Notes: generated by a model from the sequence alone, not told the origin. DNA of 36,767 bases from Bacteroidota bacterium (GCA_002686705.1 NYYH01000032.1:40993-77759), one strand, 5' to 3'; numbered from the stretch's first letter, positions 7,096-16,477 are shown. Made by a program: numbers and translations.

Positions 7096-9837
7096 TTATT
7101 TAACAATCAACTTTTTACTTTCACTTATTCCATCGAAAGCAAGGTTAACCAAATAGGTTCCGCTTGACATTTCTGGAAGTTTAATGCTGTAGTTAATATT
7201 TTCAGAATGGCACTCAATTTGATCAGTATAAATAATCCTGCCACTAAGGTCAGTAATTGTTAATGATAAAGGACCTTCAATTTTTAAATCTGCCGAAATT
7301 GTAATATTATCAACTGCAGGATTTGGGTAAATATTAAATGTACTTTCTGTAAACGGATTATCCACAATCCCAACATAAATATCTTCCAAATATTCGGCAG
7401 TAAATAAGCCACGGCCATGTGTTGCTGCTAGTACAATATCATCTCCATTACGAAGTTTCAGCATATCAATACGAACGTTTGCCATTCCATCTACAGATGG
7501 AGCCCACTCAGTATCGTCTTCATTAAGTGTGTTCGTCCACCAAACCCCAATTTCTGTAGCCAATATTGCTTGCCCGTTGTTATCAGGATGAAATAAAGCC
7601 CAACGAATTGGCATATCAGGCAGGTTTGATTCTTTTTCCTCCCAGGTTGCGCCACCATCTTTTGTTAACCAAACAGAAGAAACACCATAATTAGAGAATG
7701 TAACTAAAAGATTATCTTCACTTTCCCCAATAGCAACACATGAAAGGTTTGCTGTTGGAAATTGCGTACTTCCAATTTCGATTGTTTCAGGTTCACTTTC
7801 TGCATTTGTCACTTTGTATAACCTTCCAGATTGTGTTCCTACAAATAATGTAGAAGTTCCAATCGGTGAAAAGCGTGAATAAGTAACATGAGAAAAAGGC
7901 ACAAATGTACCTGTTCCAAGCTGAACCATTTGAGTAACTACATTATAAGGAATATTGCTTGCCTTCAAAAGTCTATTGCTGTTTCCACCAAAAAAATCAA
8001 CTGCATTTGAATAAAGAATGTTTTCTTTATAATCGTAATCTGCAGGGCTAATAAATGTTCCTGAATATCCACCAAAATTATCTACGGCAGTATCACCGTA
8101 ATATGATGTGTAGTTATTATAATAAACAGACGTAATATATATATTTGATTCATTTTGATCCCAAAAACAATAAGCTCCATCCCCACCATCAATCATATCG
8201 TCAATATCCAATGGTTGACCCTTGTGCAGTAAGGTACCATTGTCTTGTAAACCTCCAAGATAACGTTGAGAAAAAGGTGTGGGTTTTATGGCGCAAGTAT
8301 AAAACTGTAATGTATTATACCCTTGGTTTCGTTCAATAAACACAGGCTGTGAATAGTTAGCAGTATTTGTTAAAAACACTCCGCCATCACATGAAAAAAT
8401 AGCAGTTGTATTCGAACCAGGTTGAAACTGAATATTATGCTGATCAGCATGAACATAATCATCACCTCCTCCATAATACATTAATGACCAATCGGAAATT
8501 CTATTCCAGTTTGTACCAGAGTTTGAAGATTTATACAAATCAAGTCCGCCAGTATATAATGTAGTGGGGTCAATAGGATCTACTTTGAGCACAAATGCGT
8601 GCCATGCTAATGTTGACCAATCAGGGTTTGGATAACTGATTTGGTTCCAATTAGTACCTCCATTATCTGATTTTGCCATATACCTTCCTCTGTAATAAAC
8701 AAATCCATTGTTATAACCGGCAGCAAATTGTGCATAGATCACATCAGGATTGGAAGGCGAGCTAGCTACAAGAGTACGGGCAGGTATATTATAATATGAT
8801 TCATTTGAAATAACATCATTATAATGATCATATATTGTCCAGCTTTCGGGTAGTCCGGTGTCAGAATATAATATGGTTGCACCACCCTGCTTGTCAAGGT
8901 TTTCCATTGTTCCTACTAAAATTCTTCCATTAGCAGTAATTTCAATATCGGCAGGTGTAAAAGGTTTATTTGAAAGAGTTTCGGGGATTAATGGTAGTAC
9001 TTGCTCCCATGTATCACCACCATCATCTGATCGAAATAAGCCATCAGATGGATCACTTTCATGATCTTCGCCCATATATGTTCCAGACGCAACGCAGGCA
9101 TAAATTACACTTGTGCCATTTTCATCTTTAACAGCGATGTCGGTAATATAATCAAAACCATCTGTACTAGCCATTAAGTTCCAAGTAGATCCACCATCAT
9201 TAGTAGTATAAATACCTGCACCTAAACCAGATGATGCTCGGTAAATAATCCTCGCGGTTTGTGCCTCGCCTGTTCCAATATAGAATGTTTGTGTATTATT
9301 TGGATCATAGGTTATACAACTAATGGCAAGGTTACTCCAAAAGTCACCAACGGGAATCCAGTCGTCGTTTATATTTGTTATGTCGTTCACGTACCACAAA
9401 CCACCTGTAACACCACCAGCCCAAACTTTTTTATTGTCGGAATCATTTGGATCGAACATTAGAGCACGTGTACGTCCTCCCATATTTGCTCCTGTACTTT
9501 CCCAATCCATTTCTATGCTAATATTTCTGGTTGCTAGTTGCTCAACTTGTAGCGCTTTAGTTTGCTTATAAGCATCAAGCAATCTATCTGTTGGTACTTC
9601 ACCAGTGGCAGGATCAGCTGTCATAATATACTCTTGGAAAGCAGCCATGTCTGGCTGGTCAGGTGATTTGAGTTCCTCTTTGTCTATTTCAATTTGTCCC
9701 TTTAGAGTGCTTGCTTTTTGGAGGATGCTATTCTCGTATCGAGTTCTTGTGTCAGTTTGTTGAATCATTATTGTGTATCCTCCAAACAGCACCAGGAAGA
9801 AGGTTATTACAATACTTGAAAAAGTAACTTTTTGCAT
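7096..9837 (-). CDS. Secreted Asp-box beta-propeller protein with T9SS sorting domain
   Basis: A 913-residue exported protein. Residues 1-25 are a hydrophobic signal. The body has at least five Asp-box (BNR-like) hairpins: TNDGGSTWNL, SDDGGDTWEQV, SDNGGTNWNQI, SSNSGTNWNRI and TKDGGATWEE, with blade phrases such as VIYACVASG and FYIGTGEAQ. This is the VPS10/sortilin-like or sialidase-like propeller shape. I do not see the Arg triad or FRIP motif expected of a sialidase. Residues 834-913 are a type A T9SS sorting domain (FNIYPNPAVDN, LTITDLSGRIIY, SGTYLVNL, KKLIVK). Related Bacteroidota proteins are often described as glycosyl hydrolases of the BNR type, but binding or adhesion is equally likely. 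A second, longer protein of the same kind begins at 24182. Confidence 0.88.
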   Translation of the reverse strand: MQKVTFSSIVITFFLVLFGGYTIMIQQTDTRTRYENSILQKASTLKGQIEIDKEELKSPDQPDMAAFQEYIMTADPATGEVPTDRLLDAYKQTKALQVEQLATRNISIEMDWESTGANMGGRTRALMFDPNDSDNKKVWAGGVTGGLWYVNDITNINDDWIPVGDFWSNLAISCITYDPNNTQTFYIGTGEAQTARIIYRASSGLGAGIYTTNDGGSTWNLMASTDGFDYITDIAVKDENGTSVIYACVASGTYMGEDHESDPSDGLFRSDDGGDTWEQVLPLIPETLSNKPFTPADIEITANGRILVGTMENLDKQGGATILYSDTGLPESWTIYDHYNDVISNESYYNIPARTLVASSPSNPDVIYAQFAAGYNNGFVYYRGRYMAKSDNGGTNWNQISYPNPDWSTLAWHAFVLKVDPIDPTTLYTGGLDLYKSSNSGTNWNRISDWSLMYYGGGDDYVHADQHNIQFQPGSNTTAIFSCDGGVFLTNTANYSQPVFIERNQGYNTLQFYTCAIKPTPFSQRYLGGLQDNGTLLHKGQPLDIDDMIDGGDGAYCFWDQNESNIYITSVYYNNYTSYYGDTAVDNFGGYSGTFISPADYDYKENILYSNAVDFFGGNSNRLLKASNIPYNVVTQMVQLGTGTFVPFSHVTYSRFSPIGTSTLFVGTQSGRLYKVTNAESEPETIEIGSTQFPTANLSCVAIGESEDNLLVTFSNYGVSSVWLTKDGGATWEEKESNLPDMPIRWALFHPDNNGQAILATEIGVWWTNTLNEDDTEWAPSVDGMANVRIDMLKLRNGDDIVLAATHGRGLFTAEYLEDIYVGIVDNPFTESTFNIYPNPAVDNITISADLKIEGPLSLTITDLSGRIIYTDQIECHSENINYSIKLPEMSSGTYLVNLAFDGISESKKLIVK

Positions 9838-9952
9838 CTTAGTTTGGTTTTAATTTTGATGGTGTAAAGATAGACAATGTGTTAGTTTATTTGGTTGTCC
9901 AAGCAAGGTTTTTGAATTTGCGCCAAATGTTGTCATCCTAGCAGGTTTTTTC

Positions 9953-9967
9953 CAACCCAATGGGTTG
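9953..9967. repeat. Short inverted repeat in the divergent gap
   Basis: CAACCC and GGGTTG flank AAT in the 258-base gap between the propeller gene and the beta-oxidation pair. No T run follows, so it is not an obvious terminator. It could be an operator or chance. Nothing else is recognisable in this gap apart from a -7-like element at 10055. Confidence 0.25.
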
Positions 9968-10054
9968 CAACATGATTCTTCATTACATCAAATTATTTGA
10001 TTCAAAAAAAGTAATTTAGACAGATTCTAGCATCAATAATTGGTCTAAATTTAT

Positions 10055-10062
10055 TAATTTTG
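10055..10062 (+). promoter_or_regulatory. Putative -7 element of the beta-oxidation pair
   Basis: TAATTTTG fits TAnnTTTG. Its predicted start site, about base 10069, leaves a 27-base leader before the ATG at 10096 and lies after the alternative TTG at 10060. No convincing -33 box is seen. Confidence 0.32.
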
Positions 10063-10095
10063 AACCTTTTGATCATAGACATAATAAACACAAAT

Positions 10096-11439
10096 ATGAC
10101 CTACGAAGAAAGATTACAAAATGTATCGGTACTTGGTGCCGCAGGTAAAATGGGTAGCGGAATATTGCTGCTAACTGCAGTTGAAATGGCCGACCTAAGC
10201 ATGAAGCCTGAAAACAAGGATAAGTCATTTGTCTTAAATGCAATTGATGTATCGCCTGCAGGCTTGGCAGGGTTGATGAAATATCTACGTGAACAAATAC
10301 GTAAAGTTGCTGAGAGAAAAACTGTACAACTGCGTAAAGTTTATGCTGACCGTGATGATCTTATTGAGAATTACGATATCATTGATGAGTATATTTTTGA
10401 TGTAATGAATGTAATCAGACCTGTTACTAATATGTCAGCAGCTTATGATTCCAACTTGATCTTTGAAGCTGTAAGCGAGAACAGGGCTTTAAAAGTAAAA
10501 TTACTGTCGGATATTGATCGTAATAATAAAAATAACCCATGGTATTTTACTAATACATCATCGGTCCCAATAAGTCTTATTGAAAGCGAAGCTGGAATTG
10601 ATGGACGTGTAATCGGATTCCATTTTTATAATCCGCCGGCAGTACAGCGTTTAGTTGAGTTGATTAAAACTAACAACACGAAAGAAGAAGTTGTTGAGTT
10701 TGCCCATTTGTTTGCTAAAAATCTCAGAAAAATAATTGTTCCTTCTAATGATTTTGCAGGATTTATAGGAAACGGACATTTTATGCGTGATGCTCTTCAT
10801 GGCATGAAAGAAGCTGAAGCTCTTGCTGCTGAAAAAAATATCCCGTTATATCAGGCAATTTACATGATAAACAAAGTCACACAGGATTATCTTGTGCGAC
10901 CAATGGGAATATTTCAACTTGTTGATTATGTAGGTATTGATGTGGTTCAGTTCATACTTAATGTGATGAATCCGTTTGTAAGTGACGAAGACCTTCATAG
11001 TGATCTTCTTGACAAGATGATACTTCAGGGAGTTAAGGGTGGACAGAAATCTAGTGGTGCACAAAAGGATGGTTTCCTTAAATACAAAGGATCTAGAGTA
11101 ACCTCAGTATGGGATATTCATAAGCAAACTTATGTTGATATTGATGAGTTTAAAGATGAGTGTGACGACATGCTAGGAACTCTTCCCGACTCAGCGGTTG
11201 CATGGAAGTCTATTCTAAGAAATAAAAAGAAAGGTGATCTGTTGGCTTCATTCTTTAACGATCTTAAATCGTCGGATGCTTTGGGTGCACTTACGGCAGT
11301 AAAATATGGACGTCGCTCAAAGGAAATTGGTGAAAAGCTTGTAGCTGATGAGGTCGCTAACGAAATTGACCATGTTAACACGGTTATGCTTACAGGCTTT
11401 TTTCATGCTTATGGCCCGGTAAATAACTTCTTTGATTAA
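10096..11439 (+). CDS. 3-hydroxyacyl-CoA dehydrogenase (NAD-binding family)
   Basis: Oxidises 3-hydroxyacyl-CoA to 3-ketoacyl-CoA with NAD in the cytosol. From the chosen ATG the protein has 447 residues. The Rossmann motif VLGAAGKMGSGI is at 12-23. The catalytic His-Glu pair appears in GFHFYNPPAVQRLVELI (His176, Glu188), preceded by NTSSVPIS. The C-terminal helical dimer domain includes NDFAGFIGNGHFMRD, where the usual first motif NRVxNR is modified. It is much longer than single-function enzymes (about 280-310) but has no crotonase domain, so it is not FadB. The TTG at 10060 would add 12 residues that do not resemble the family. The thiolase gene follows after 17 bases, indicating an operon for the last two beta-oxidation or acyl-CoA elongation steps. 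Confidence 0.88.
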   Translation: MTYEERLQNVSVLGAAGKMGSGILLLTAVEMADLSMKPENKDKSFVLNAIDVSPAGLAGLMKYLREQIRKVAERKTVQLRKVYADRDDLIENYDIIDEYIFDVMNVIRPVTNMSAAYDSNLIFEAVSENRALKVKLLSDIDRNNKNNPWYFTNTSSVPISLIESEAGIDGRVIGFHFYNPPAVQRLVELIKTNNTKEEVVEFAHLFAKNLRKIIVPSNDFAGFIGNGHFMRDALHGMKEAEALAAEKNIPLYQAIYMINKVTQDYLVRPMGIFQLVDYVGIDVVQFILNVMNPFVSDEDLHSDLLDKMILQGVKGGQKSSGAQKDGFLKYKGSRVTSVWDIHKQTYVDIDEFKDECDDMLGTLPDSAVAWKSILRNKKKGDLLASFFNDLKSSDALGALTAVKYGRRSKEIGEKLVADEVANEIDHVNTVMLTGFFHAYGPVNNFFD

Positions 11440-11456
11440 CTCTTAAATTCAGAAAA

Positions 11457-12692
11457 ATGAGAAAAAAAGTATATATGACAGGCGGTTACAACACCGTATC
11501 GATGGGAACAGGACGCAATGAGTTTCATCCTAAGAAACCTCGCCCTGATTTGGAACATTATATCAAAGAAGCCGGACAGGGAACACTTAAGCAAATTGGC
11601 GGTGCTGACAATGTTGACGAAACTGTAATCGGAAATTTTATGGCTGCACGCTTCAACAAACAAGCTCATCTCACAGGCTTTGCACCAATAATTGATGATG
11701 GTCTTCAATGGAAGCCTGCTATTAGTGTTGAAGGTGCATGTGGTTCAGGCGGACTAGCACTTATGAGTGGGATAAAATCGGTATTAGCCGAAACAGCTAA
11801 TGTAGTATTATCACTTGGTGTTGAAGTTCAAAATACTGTTAAAGCAATTTACGGTGCTGATATTCTGGCTGGTGCCGGATGGTATAAAAATCGTAAAAAC
11901 GGACATGCATATTTCTTTCCAGGACAATTTAGTAACAGGGCAGGGGCATACTACGAAAAAGTTGGTTATGATCGTGCTCGTGCCGGCATGAAGAGATGGT
12001 TTCGTAATGCTATGGAAAATGCACGGTTGGATGAAACAGCACAAGAACATCATAATAAGACTGCTGATATTGATGCATTATATGACAAAATAAAACCAAA
12101 TGGTGCTGCTTTTGTTGATAACCTCAGTGTTCTTGATTGCTCAAAAGTTAGTGATGCTGCATCGGCAATAGCAATATGCTCAGAGGAGGGGCTGAAGAGA
12201 ATAGGTATTGATAAAAAAAATGCTGTTGAAGTTGTTGGATTTGCACAGGTAGTTAGAAATATCACCAACGATCCAACGGACTTGACAGAACTTGAAACCA
12301 TTAAAAAGGCTGCACACATGGCATTGAAAGATGCTGGAATTACTATCGATCAATTAGCTACTATTGAAACACACGATTGCTTTTCAGTAGCAGGGATTCT
12401 TACAATCGAAGCTCTTGGATTTGCTTCACCAGGTGAAGGTGCTGATTATGTGGCTGCAGGAAATACTGCCCGTGATGGTGCCATCCCAATGAACACAACA
12501 GGTGGCTTAATAGGATGGGGTCATCCAACTGGTGCCACAGGCGTTCATCAGGCTGTAACTATCTGGCAACAGCTTACCGATAAAGCCGGAAAAGCACAAA
12601 TTGACATTTCAGATGACCGCCCTTACGGAATGACTATAAATATGGGTGGTGATGATGTAACTGTTATTGCAATTATTTATAAAAGGGGATAG
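11457..12692 (+). CDS. SCP2-type thiolase
   Basis: A 411-residue thiolase, expected to cleave 3-ketoacyl-CoA to acetyl-CoA and a shortened acyl-CoA, or run in reverse. The nucleophile lies in SVEGACGSGG (Cys95). The SCP2-thiolase signature ETHDCFS (His306, Cys308) is present, followed by EALGF and GGLIGWGHPTGATG (His356). The C-terminal CxG of classical thiolases is absent (TINMGGDD there), as in SCP2-type enzymes, which use the HDCF cysteine. Cysteines at both required places support activity. It forms an operon with the preceding dehydrogenase. It converges with the YjbQ gene across 18 bases with no terminator visible. Confidence 0.88.
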   Translation: MRKKVYMTGGYNTVSMGTGRNEFHPKKPRPDLEHYIKEAGQGTLKQIGGADNVDETVIGNFMAARFNKQAHLTGFAPIIDDGLQWKPAISVEGACGSGGLALMSGIKSVLAETANVVLSLGVEVQNTVKAIYGADILAGAGWYKNRKNGHAYFFPGQFSNRAGAYYEKVGYDRARAGMKRWFRNAMENARLDETAQEHHNKTADIDALYDKIKPNGAAFVDNLSVLDCSKVSDAASAIAICSEEGLKRIGIDKKNAVEVVGFAQVVRNITNDPTDLTELETIKKAAHMALKDAGITIDQLATIETHDCFSVAGILTIEALGFASPGEGADYVAAGNTARDGAIPMNTTGGLIGWGHPTGATGVHQAVTIWQQLTDKAGKAQIDISDDRPYGMTINMGGDDVTVIAIIYKRG

Positions 12693-12710
12693 TAAATTAA
12701 TACCTAAATC

Positions 12711-13127
12711 TTATTTCATTTTATCGATTGCCTCTGTAATAGTTACAACTATATTTCTATTGCTACGAGGTCCGTCAAATTCACAGAAAAAAATATTCTG
12801 CCATGTTGAAAGACCTATTTTTCCATTAATAATAGGAATGGTTTCGGAAGGACCGACCAAGCCAGCTTTAAGATGAGAATCTCCATTCCCATCCTGTGCA
12901 TCATGTAACCAAATACCTTTCGGTATTATTTTTTGGAAAAAATTAACCACGTCTAGTTGCACACTTTCGTCCCAGTTTTCTTGTATCATTATAGCTGCTG
13001 TAGCGCCCTGAGCATAAACGTTAACCAAACCAGTTTCAACATTTGAATGGTTCACAATTTCCTCCACTTCACGAGTGATGTCGTACAAACCTTCTCTTTT
13101 GTGTGTGCTAATTGTGATTGTGTTCAT
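12711..13127 (-). CDS. YjbQ-family (UPF0047) protein
   Basis: A 138-residue member of the YjbQ family, whose E. coli member was linked to secondary thiamine-phosphate synthase activity. The typical features are GLVNVYAQGATAAIMIQEN, GDSHLKAGLVG, STWQNIFFCEFDGPR and NRNIVV. The usual HTTA motif reads GATA here, so the first metal-type His is replaced; a His remains at residue 85 in SHLKAG. The trimeric fold should be kept, but the chemistry may differ, and the true role of the family is poorly known. It is the last gene of the ten-gene minus-strand block, 10 bases after glpD. Confidence 0.9.
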   Translation of the reverse strand: MNTITISTHKREGLYDITREVEEIVNHSNVETGLVNVYAQGATAAIMIQENWDESVQLDVVNFFQKIIPKGIWLHDAQDGNGDSHLKAGLVGPSETIPIINGKIGLSTWQNIFFCEFDGPRSNRNIVVTITEAIDKMK

Positions 13128-13137
13128 TGTTTTCTTT

Positions 13138-14697
13138 TTAATCAGGAATATAATTATTAGCTAGTTTAATGTATTGTTGAATCTGGTTTTTTCTCCATCT
13201 ACGACCTCGACGCAACTCTTTATCCATAATCTTAGCAACAATTGGAGCAGACTCTATACTTGCTTTTGCATCGAGAATTAAAAGCTGTGTTCGACGTGCT
13301 AAAAAGTCCTCAATATTTTTGGCCATTTCATTTCGGACAGCCCAGACTATTTCACCTTTACGAATTGTATGTTCAGGATGTAATAACTCACTATATTCAT
13401 GTTTCTCATTTAGGAGTTCTTCAATTTTGTTGGCATCAGAACCATAGTGACTTAAAGCACCATAGTTATGAGAATTTTTATGATACCCATGAATTTGTAG
13501 AGTACCACTTACCGATTCACTTTTAGGTAGATTCCTAAGAAGTATTGCTTGTTCAATGGCATCTTCGCCCATTCTTCTATAAGTTGTCCATTTCCCACCT
13601 GAAATTGAAATCAGTCCACTTTTTGAAATGGATATCGAATGGTCTCTGGAAATAGACGCAGTATCATTATTATTACTTTTTGTTACTAATGGGCGTAAAC
13701 CTGCGAATGCACTTTTTATGTCACTTTTTTGTGGGTCTTTTGTTAAATACTTGGCAGCGTGTTCTAACAAAAAAGTTATTTCACTTTCAAAAGGTATCGG
13801 TTCCAATGTGTAATTGTTTACAAATGTATCTGTTGTTCCAATTAGTGTTCTTCCTTGCCATGGCACTGCAAAAAGTACTCTTCCGTCTTGTGTGTGAGGT
13901 ACCATAATTCCCGAGTCTCCAGGCAAGAAAGATTTATTAAGGACTAAATGCACTCCCTGGCTACCAGTTATAATATCCTGCGTCTGATTATCATCCATTT
14001 TTCTAACAGAATCCGTGAACACACCTGTAGCATTGATAATTACTTTTGCTTTAATATTGAAGTTTTTACCTGTATCAATATCCTGAGCCTCAATACTTGT
14101 TATACGATCATTTTCTTTAGTAAACGCTACAGCTTTAACATAATTAAGCATAGTTGCCCCTTGTTCATTAGCTGTTTGAACCAAATTAATTAATAAGCGG
14201 GCATCGTTAAACTGACCATCGTGATAAATAATTCCACCTTTGAGACCTTCGATTTCAACTGTGGGGATAGATTCAATTGTTTCCTCTTTGGAAAGAAATT
14301 TCGAGGGACCGAATCCGGCCTTTCCAGCAAGCATATCATAAATCTTAAGCCCAATACCATAAAACGGTCCTTCCCACCAATCGTATACAGGAACAATAAA
14401 TGGGAGTTCGTGTACCAGGTGAGGAGCATTATTACGCATAATTCCCCTCTCTTTTAATGCCTCAAGAACTAATGAAATATTTCCCTGTTGTAAATACCGC
14501 ACACCTCCATGAGCTAATTTTGTGCTTCGGCTGGAAGTTGCTTTTCCGAAATCTGACTGTTCGATTAATAAAACCTTATATCCACGTGATGCTCCTTCAA
14601 GAGCGGCACCAACACCTGTGGCTCCACCTCCGATAATAGCAATATCCCACAATGTGGTTGATGCTATTTTGATAGCAATTAGATTATCCCGTTTCAT
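13138..14697 (-). CDS. glpD: FAD-dependent glycerol-3-phosphate dehydrogenase
   Basis: Oxidises glycerol-3-phosphate to dihydroxyacetone phosphate, passing electrons to the quinone pool at the inner membrane face. It has 519 residues, the usual GlpD length. The FAD site is IAIIGGGATGVGAALEGASRG, split here by position: GGGATG at 23-28. Then come ATSSRSTKLAHGGVRYL, which is highly typical, ITGSQGVHLVL, GRTLIGTTDT and ISGGKWTTYRRMGEDA. The C-terminal helical domain has VRNEMAKNIEDFLARRTQ. Its ATG overlaps the stop of the preceding hydrolase gene by 4 bases (ATGA), so the two are translationally coupled. The neighbouring phosphodiesterase would supply its substrate. Confidence 0.96.
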   Translation of the reverse strand: MKRDNLIAIKIASTTLWDIAIIGGGATGVGAALEGASRGYKVLLIEQSDFGKATSSRSTKLAHGGVRYLQQGNISLVLEALKERGIMRNNAPHLVHELPFIVPVYDWWEGPFYGIGLKIYDMLAGKAGFGPSKFLSKEETIESIPTVEIEGLKGGIIYHDGQFNDARLLINLVQTANEQGATMLNYVKAVAFTKENDRITSIEAQDIDTGKNFNIKAKVIINATGVFTDSVRKMDDNQTQDIITGSQGVHLVLNKSFLPGDSGIMVPHTQDGRVLFAVPWQGRTLIGTTDTFVNNYTLEPIPFESEITFLLEHAAKYLTKDPQKSDIKSAFAGLRPLVTKSNNNDTASISRDHSISISKSGLISISGGKWTTYRRMGEDAIEQAILLRNLPKSESVSGTLQIHGYHKNSHNYGALSHYGSDANKIEELLNEKHEYSELLHPEHTIRKGEIVWAVRNEMAKNIEDFLARRTQLLILDAKASIESAPIVAKIMDKELRRGRRWRKNQIQQYIKLANNYIPD

Positions 14698-15695
14698 ATT
14701 CTATTGCTTTTTGTGAATTTGTATTTAATCACGGTAACAATTTGTATGATGCTACGAAATACTTTTTGTTTCAAAGTTAACTTTTCTGTTTGGATAAAAT
14801 CGTTTAGAATATTTGAAAATTCAGGAGTTCTTAAATATCCATAAGATTTATGTGGGTTTCGTTTCCCGTTAATTTCATAATTATTAACCACTAAAAAATC
14901 AATTGGGATAACTCTGTATTTGTTCTCCATGAAATCGTCAGTCAGTTTATAATTAAAGGCTACTCTGTCAAGAATATCGGAAAAATTATACCAGTTCTTA
15001 GTTACATTTGGAGGCGTTAACATAGTATTTTCATCGGGTAGCTTCTGTTTCTTTTCAGCGGCAATCTTACTTATTACTACTGGTAAGCCTAATGGAGAGC
15101 CTGTAGTTATAAAAGTGTGAACAGGGGTGTTAAGTGCATGAAAACTAAGGACATCGAATGCCACAATTGAGCCCATCGAATGGCTAATAAGCATAATTCG
15201 ATCAGACTTATACTTTTTTAATACTTGAATCAGTCGATTTTTAATTAAGTCTTGTGCCTTACACAACCTATCATCGTCGTCAGGACAATCTTCTGTATAA
15301 TAAATTTCTAAATCTTTAAAAAATTTACTTACAATGGCATCGGCTATGAATGAATAATTCAGGCTTAAATCTTTGTTCAGAAAAATACTATTAAGTTGTT
15401 TTCCTAAAAAATCAACAATCTTTTTCCGCGTATTATGGTTTTCTATAGGAAAATCGCCAGGAGCTACTACATATTTTTCTTTCAAAAAAAGTGGACTGCC
15501 TTCATCCTTTTCAGCAACACTTTGCAATTCTTCATACATTATATCGGCCCAGTAGACCAGCTCAAATTTTGGCAAAGTAGAATGATAATTGTATGTTTGT
15601 AATCCTTCAATCATTGCAAGTTTCCACCACTTTTCTAATGTTTTTTTAGGTGGTTTGTTGCCTAGCCCATGAATTCCAATTATAACATTTGCCAT
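14694..15695 (-). CDS. Cytosolic alpha/beta-hydrolase (lipase-like)
   Basis: A 333-residue protein with no signal peptide. It starts with VIIGIHGLGNKPP, the usual first strand and oxyanion loop of lipase-like hydrolases, and has LISHSMGSIVAFDVL with nucleophile Ser173. The candidate acid is in the DRVAFNY area and the candidate His is in RNPHKSYGY near residue 290; these two are less sure. The tail has a hydrophobic-basic stretch (FRSIIQIVTVIKYKF) that may touch the membrane. It sits 11 bases after the phosphodiesterase gene and overlaps glpD by 4 bases, so an acylglycerol or lysophospholipid hydrolase role is a reasonable inference, not shown by motif. Confidence 0.82.
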   Translation of the reverse strand: MANVIIGIHGLGNKPPKKTLEKWWKLAMIEGLQTYNYHSTLPKFELVYWADIMYEELQSVAEKDEGSPLFLKEKYVVAPGDFPIENHNTRKKIVDFLGKQLNSIFLNKDLSLNYSFIADAIVSKFFKDLEIYYTEDCPDDDDRLCKAQDLIKNRLIQVLKKYKSDRIMLISHSMGSIVAFDVLSFHALNTPVHTFITTGSPLGLPVVISKIAAEKKQKLPDENTMLTPPNVTKNWYNFSDILDRVAFNYKLTDDFMENKYRVIPIDFLVVNNYEINGKRNPHKSYGYLRTPEFSNILNDFIQTEKLTLKQKVFRSIIQIVTVIKYKFTKSNRI

Positions 15696-15706
15696 ATTGT
15701 TGGTAA

Positions 15707-16462
15707 TCAGTATTTCTTTAATTGTTCCGTCATCCAGTATGCTCTGTCGGTTGATAGTCCATCAATACCTTCGTTAATTAGTGACCTAGCTTTTTCCGGA
15801 TCGTTAACTGTCCAAGCGTATAAGTACAATCCAGCTCCTTTAAATTTCGAAATAAAACTACTGGTAAGGAGTTTTCCTGCCCATACATTTACTCCATCAA
15901 GTTTAAGTTTTTTTACTTTGCTAATGATTCTTCTTTTATTAATCCACGCAAGCCACCATGATAACTTATAATCAAGTCCAATTAACCACAACATTCTATA
16001 TTCAGGCATCAATTGTTTGGCTTTGGCTAAAGTAGTTTCGTTAAAGGCTATTAGCTCTAATTGTGTGGTACTTAGATTTGTTTGAGCTAGTTCATTTGCT
16101 AGTTGTGGGAGAATGCTTTCATCGCTTTTAATTTCGATAATCAGTTTGCAATTGGGAGGAACAGTAGCCAGCACCTCACGAAGACAGGGAATATGTTCAC
16201 CTTGCCATTTTTCATCTTTATGAAAGCCAGCATTGAGAAGTTTTAATTCCTTTAGCGATGATTTTCTGATTATCTTTTTCTTTCCCGAAATTCTTAAAGT
16301 GTCTTTATCATGAATAACAACAATCTCATTATCATTGGTTAATTGAACATCAATTTCAACTGCTTGCACCTTTCTTTTCCAGGCAAGATTTATAGCAGCA
16401 AGTGTGTTCTCAGGTGCATCATACGATTCTCCTCTGTGTGCTATTATTATATTTTCTGCCAT
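15707..16462 (-). CDS. Glycerophosphodiester phosphodiesterase
   Basis: Splits glycerophosphodiesters into glycerol-3-phosphate and an alcohol, in the cytosol (no signal peptide). The 251-residue protein has the GDPD core: IIIAHRGESYDAPENT (His9, Arg10, Glu18), VEIDVQLTND (Glu36, Asp38), IVVIHD (His51), LIIEIKSD, and the C-terminal YAWTVNDPEKARSLINEGIDG. I start at the ATG at 16462 rather than the TTG at 16477, since the extra residues are not part of the fold and ATG gives a normal 15-base gap after the racemase gene. Being upstream of the hydrolase and glpD, it fits a phospholipid salvage route. Confidence 0.94.
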   Translation of the reverse strand: MAENIIIAHRGESYDAPENTLAAINLAWKRKVQAVEIDVQLTNDNEIVVIHDKDTLRISGKKKIIRKSSLKELKLLNAGFHKDEKWQGEHIPCLREVLATVPPNCKLIIEIKSDESILPQLANELAQTNLSTTQLELIAFNETTLAKAKQLMPEYRMLWLIGLDYKLSWWLAWINKRRIISKVKKLKLDGVNVWAGKLLTSSFISKFKGAGLYLYAWTVNDPEKARSLINEGIDGLSTDRAYWMTEQLKKY

Positions 16463-16477
16463 TATTTCACAGATCAA

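Noticed and set aside
7096..9837. Sialidase for the 913-residue propeller
   Set aside because: Asp boxes are present, but the FRIP motif and the Arg triad are not visible, so a specific activity cannot be claimed.
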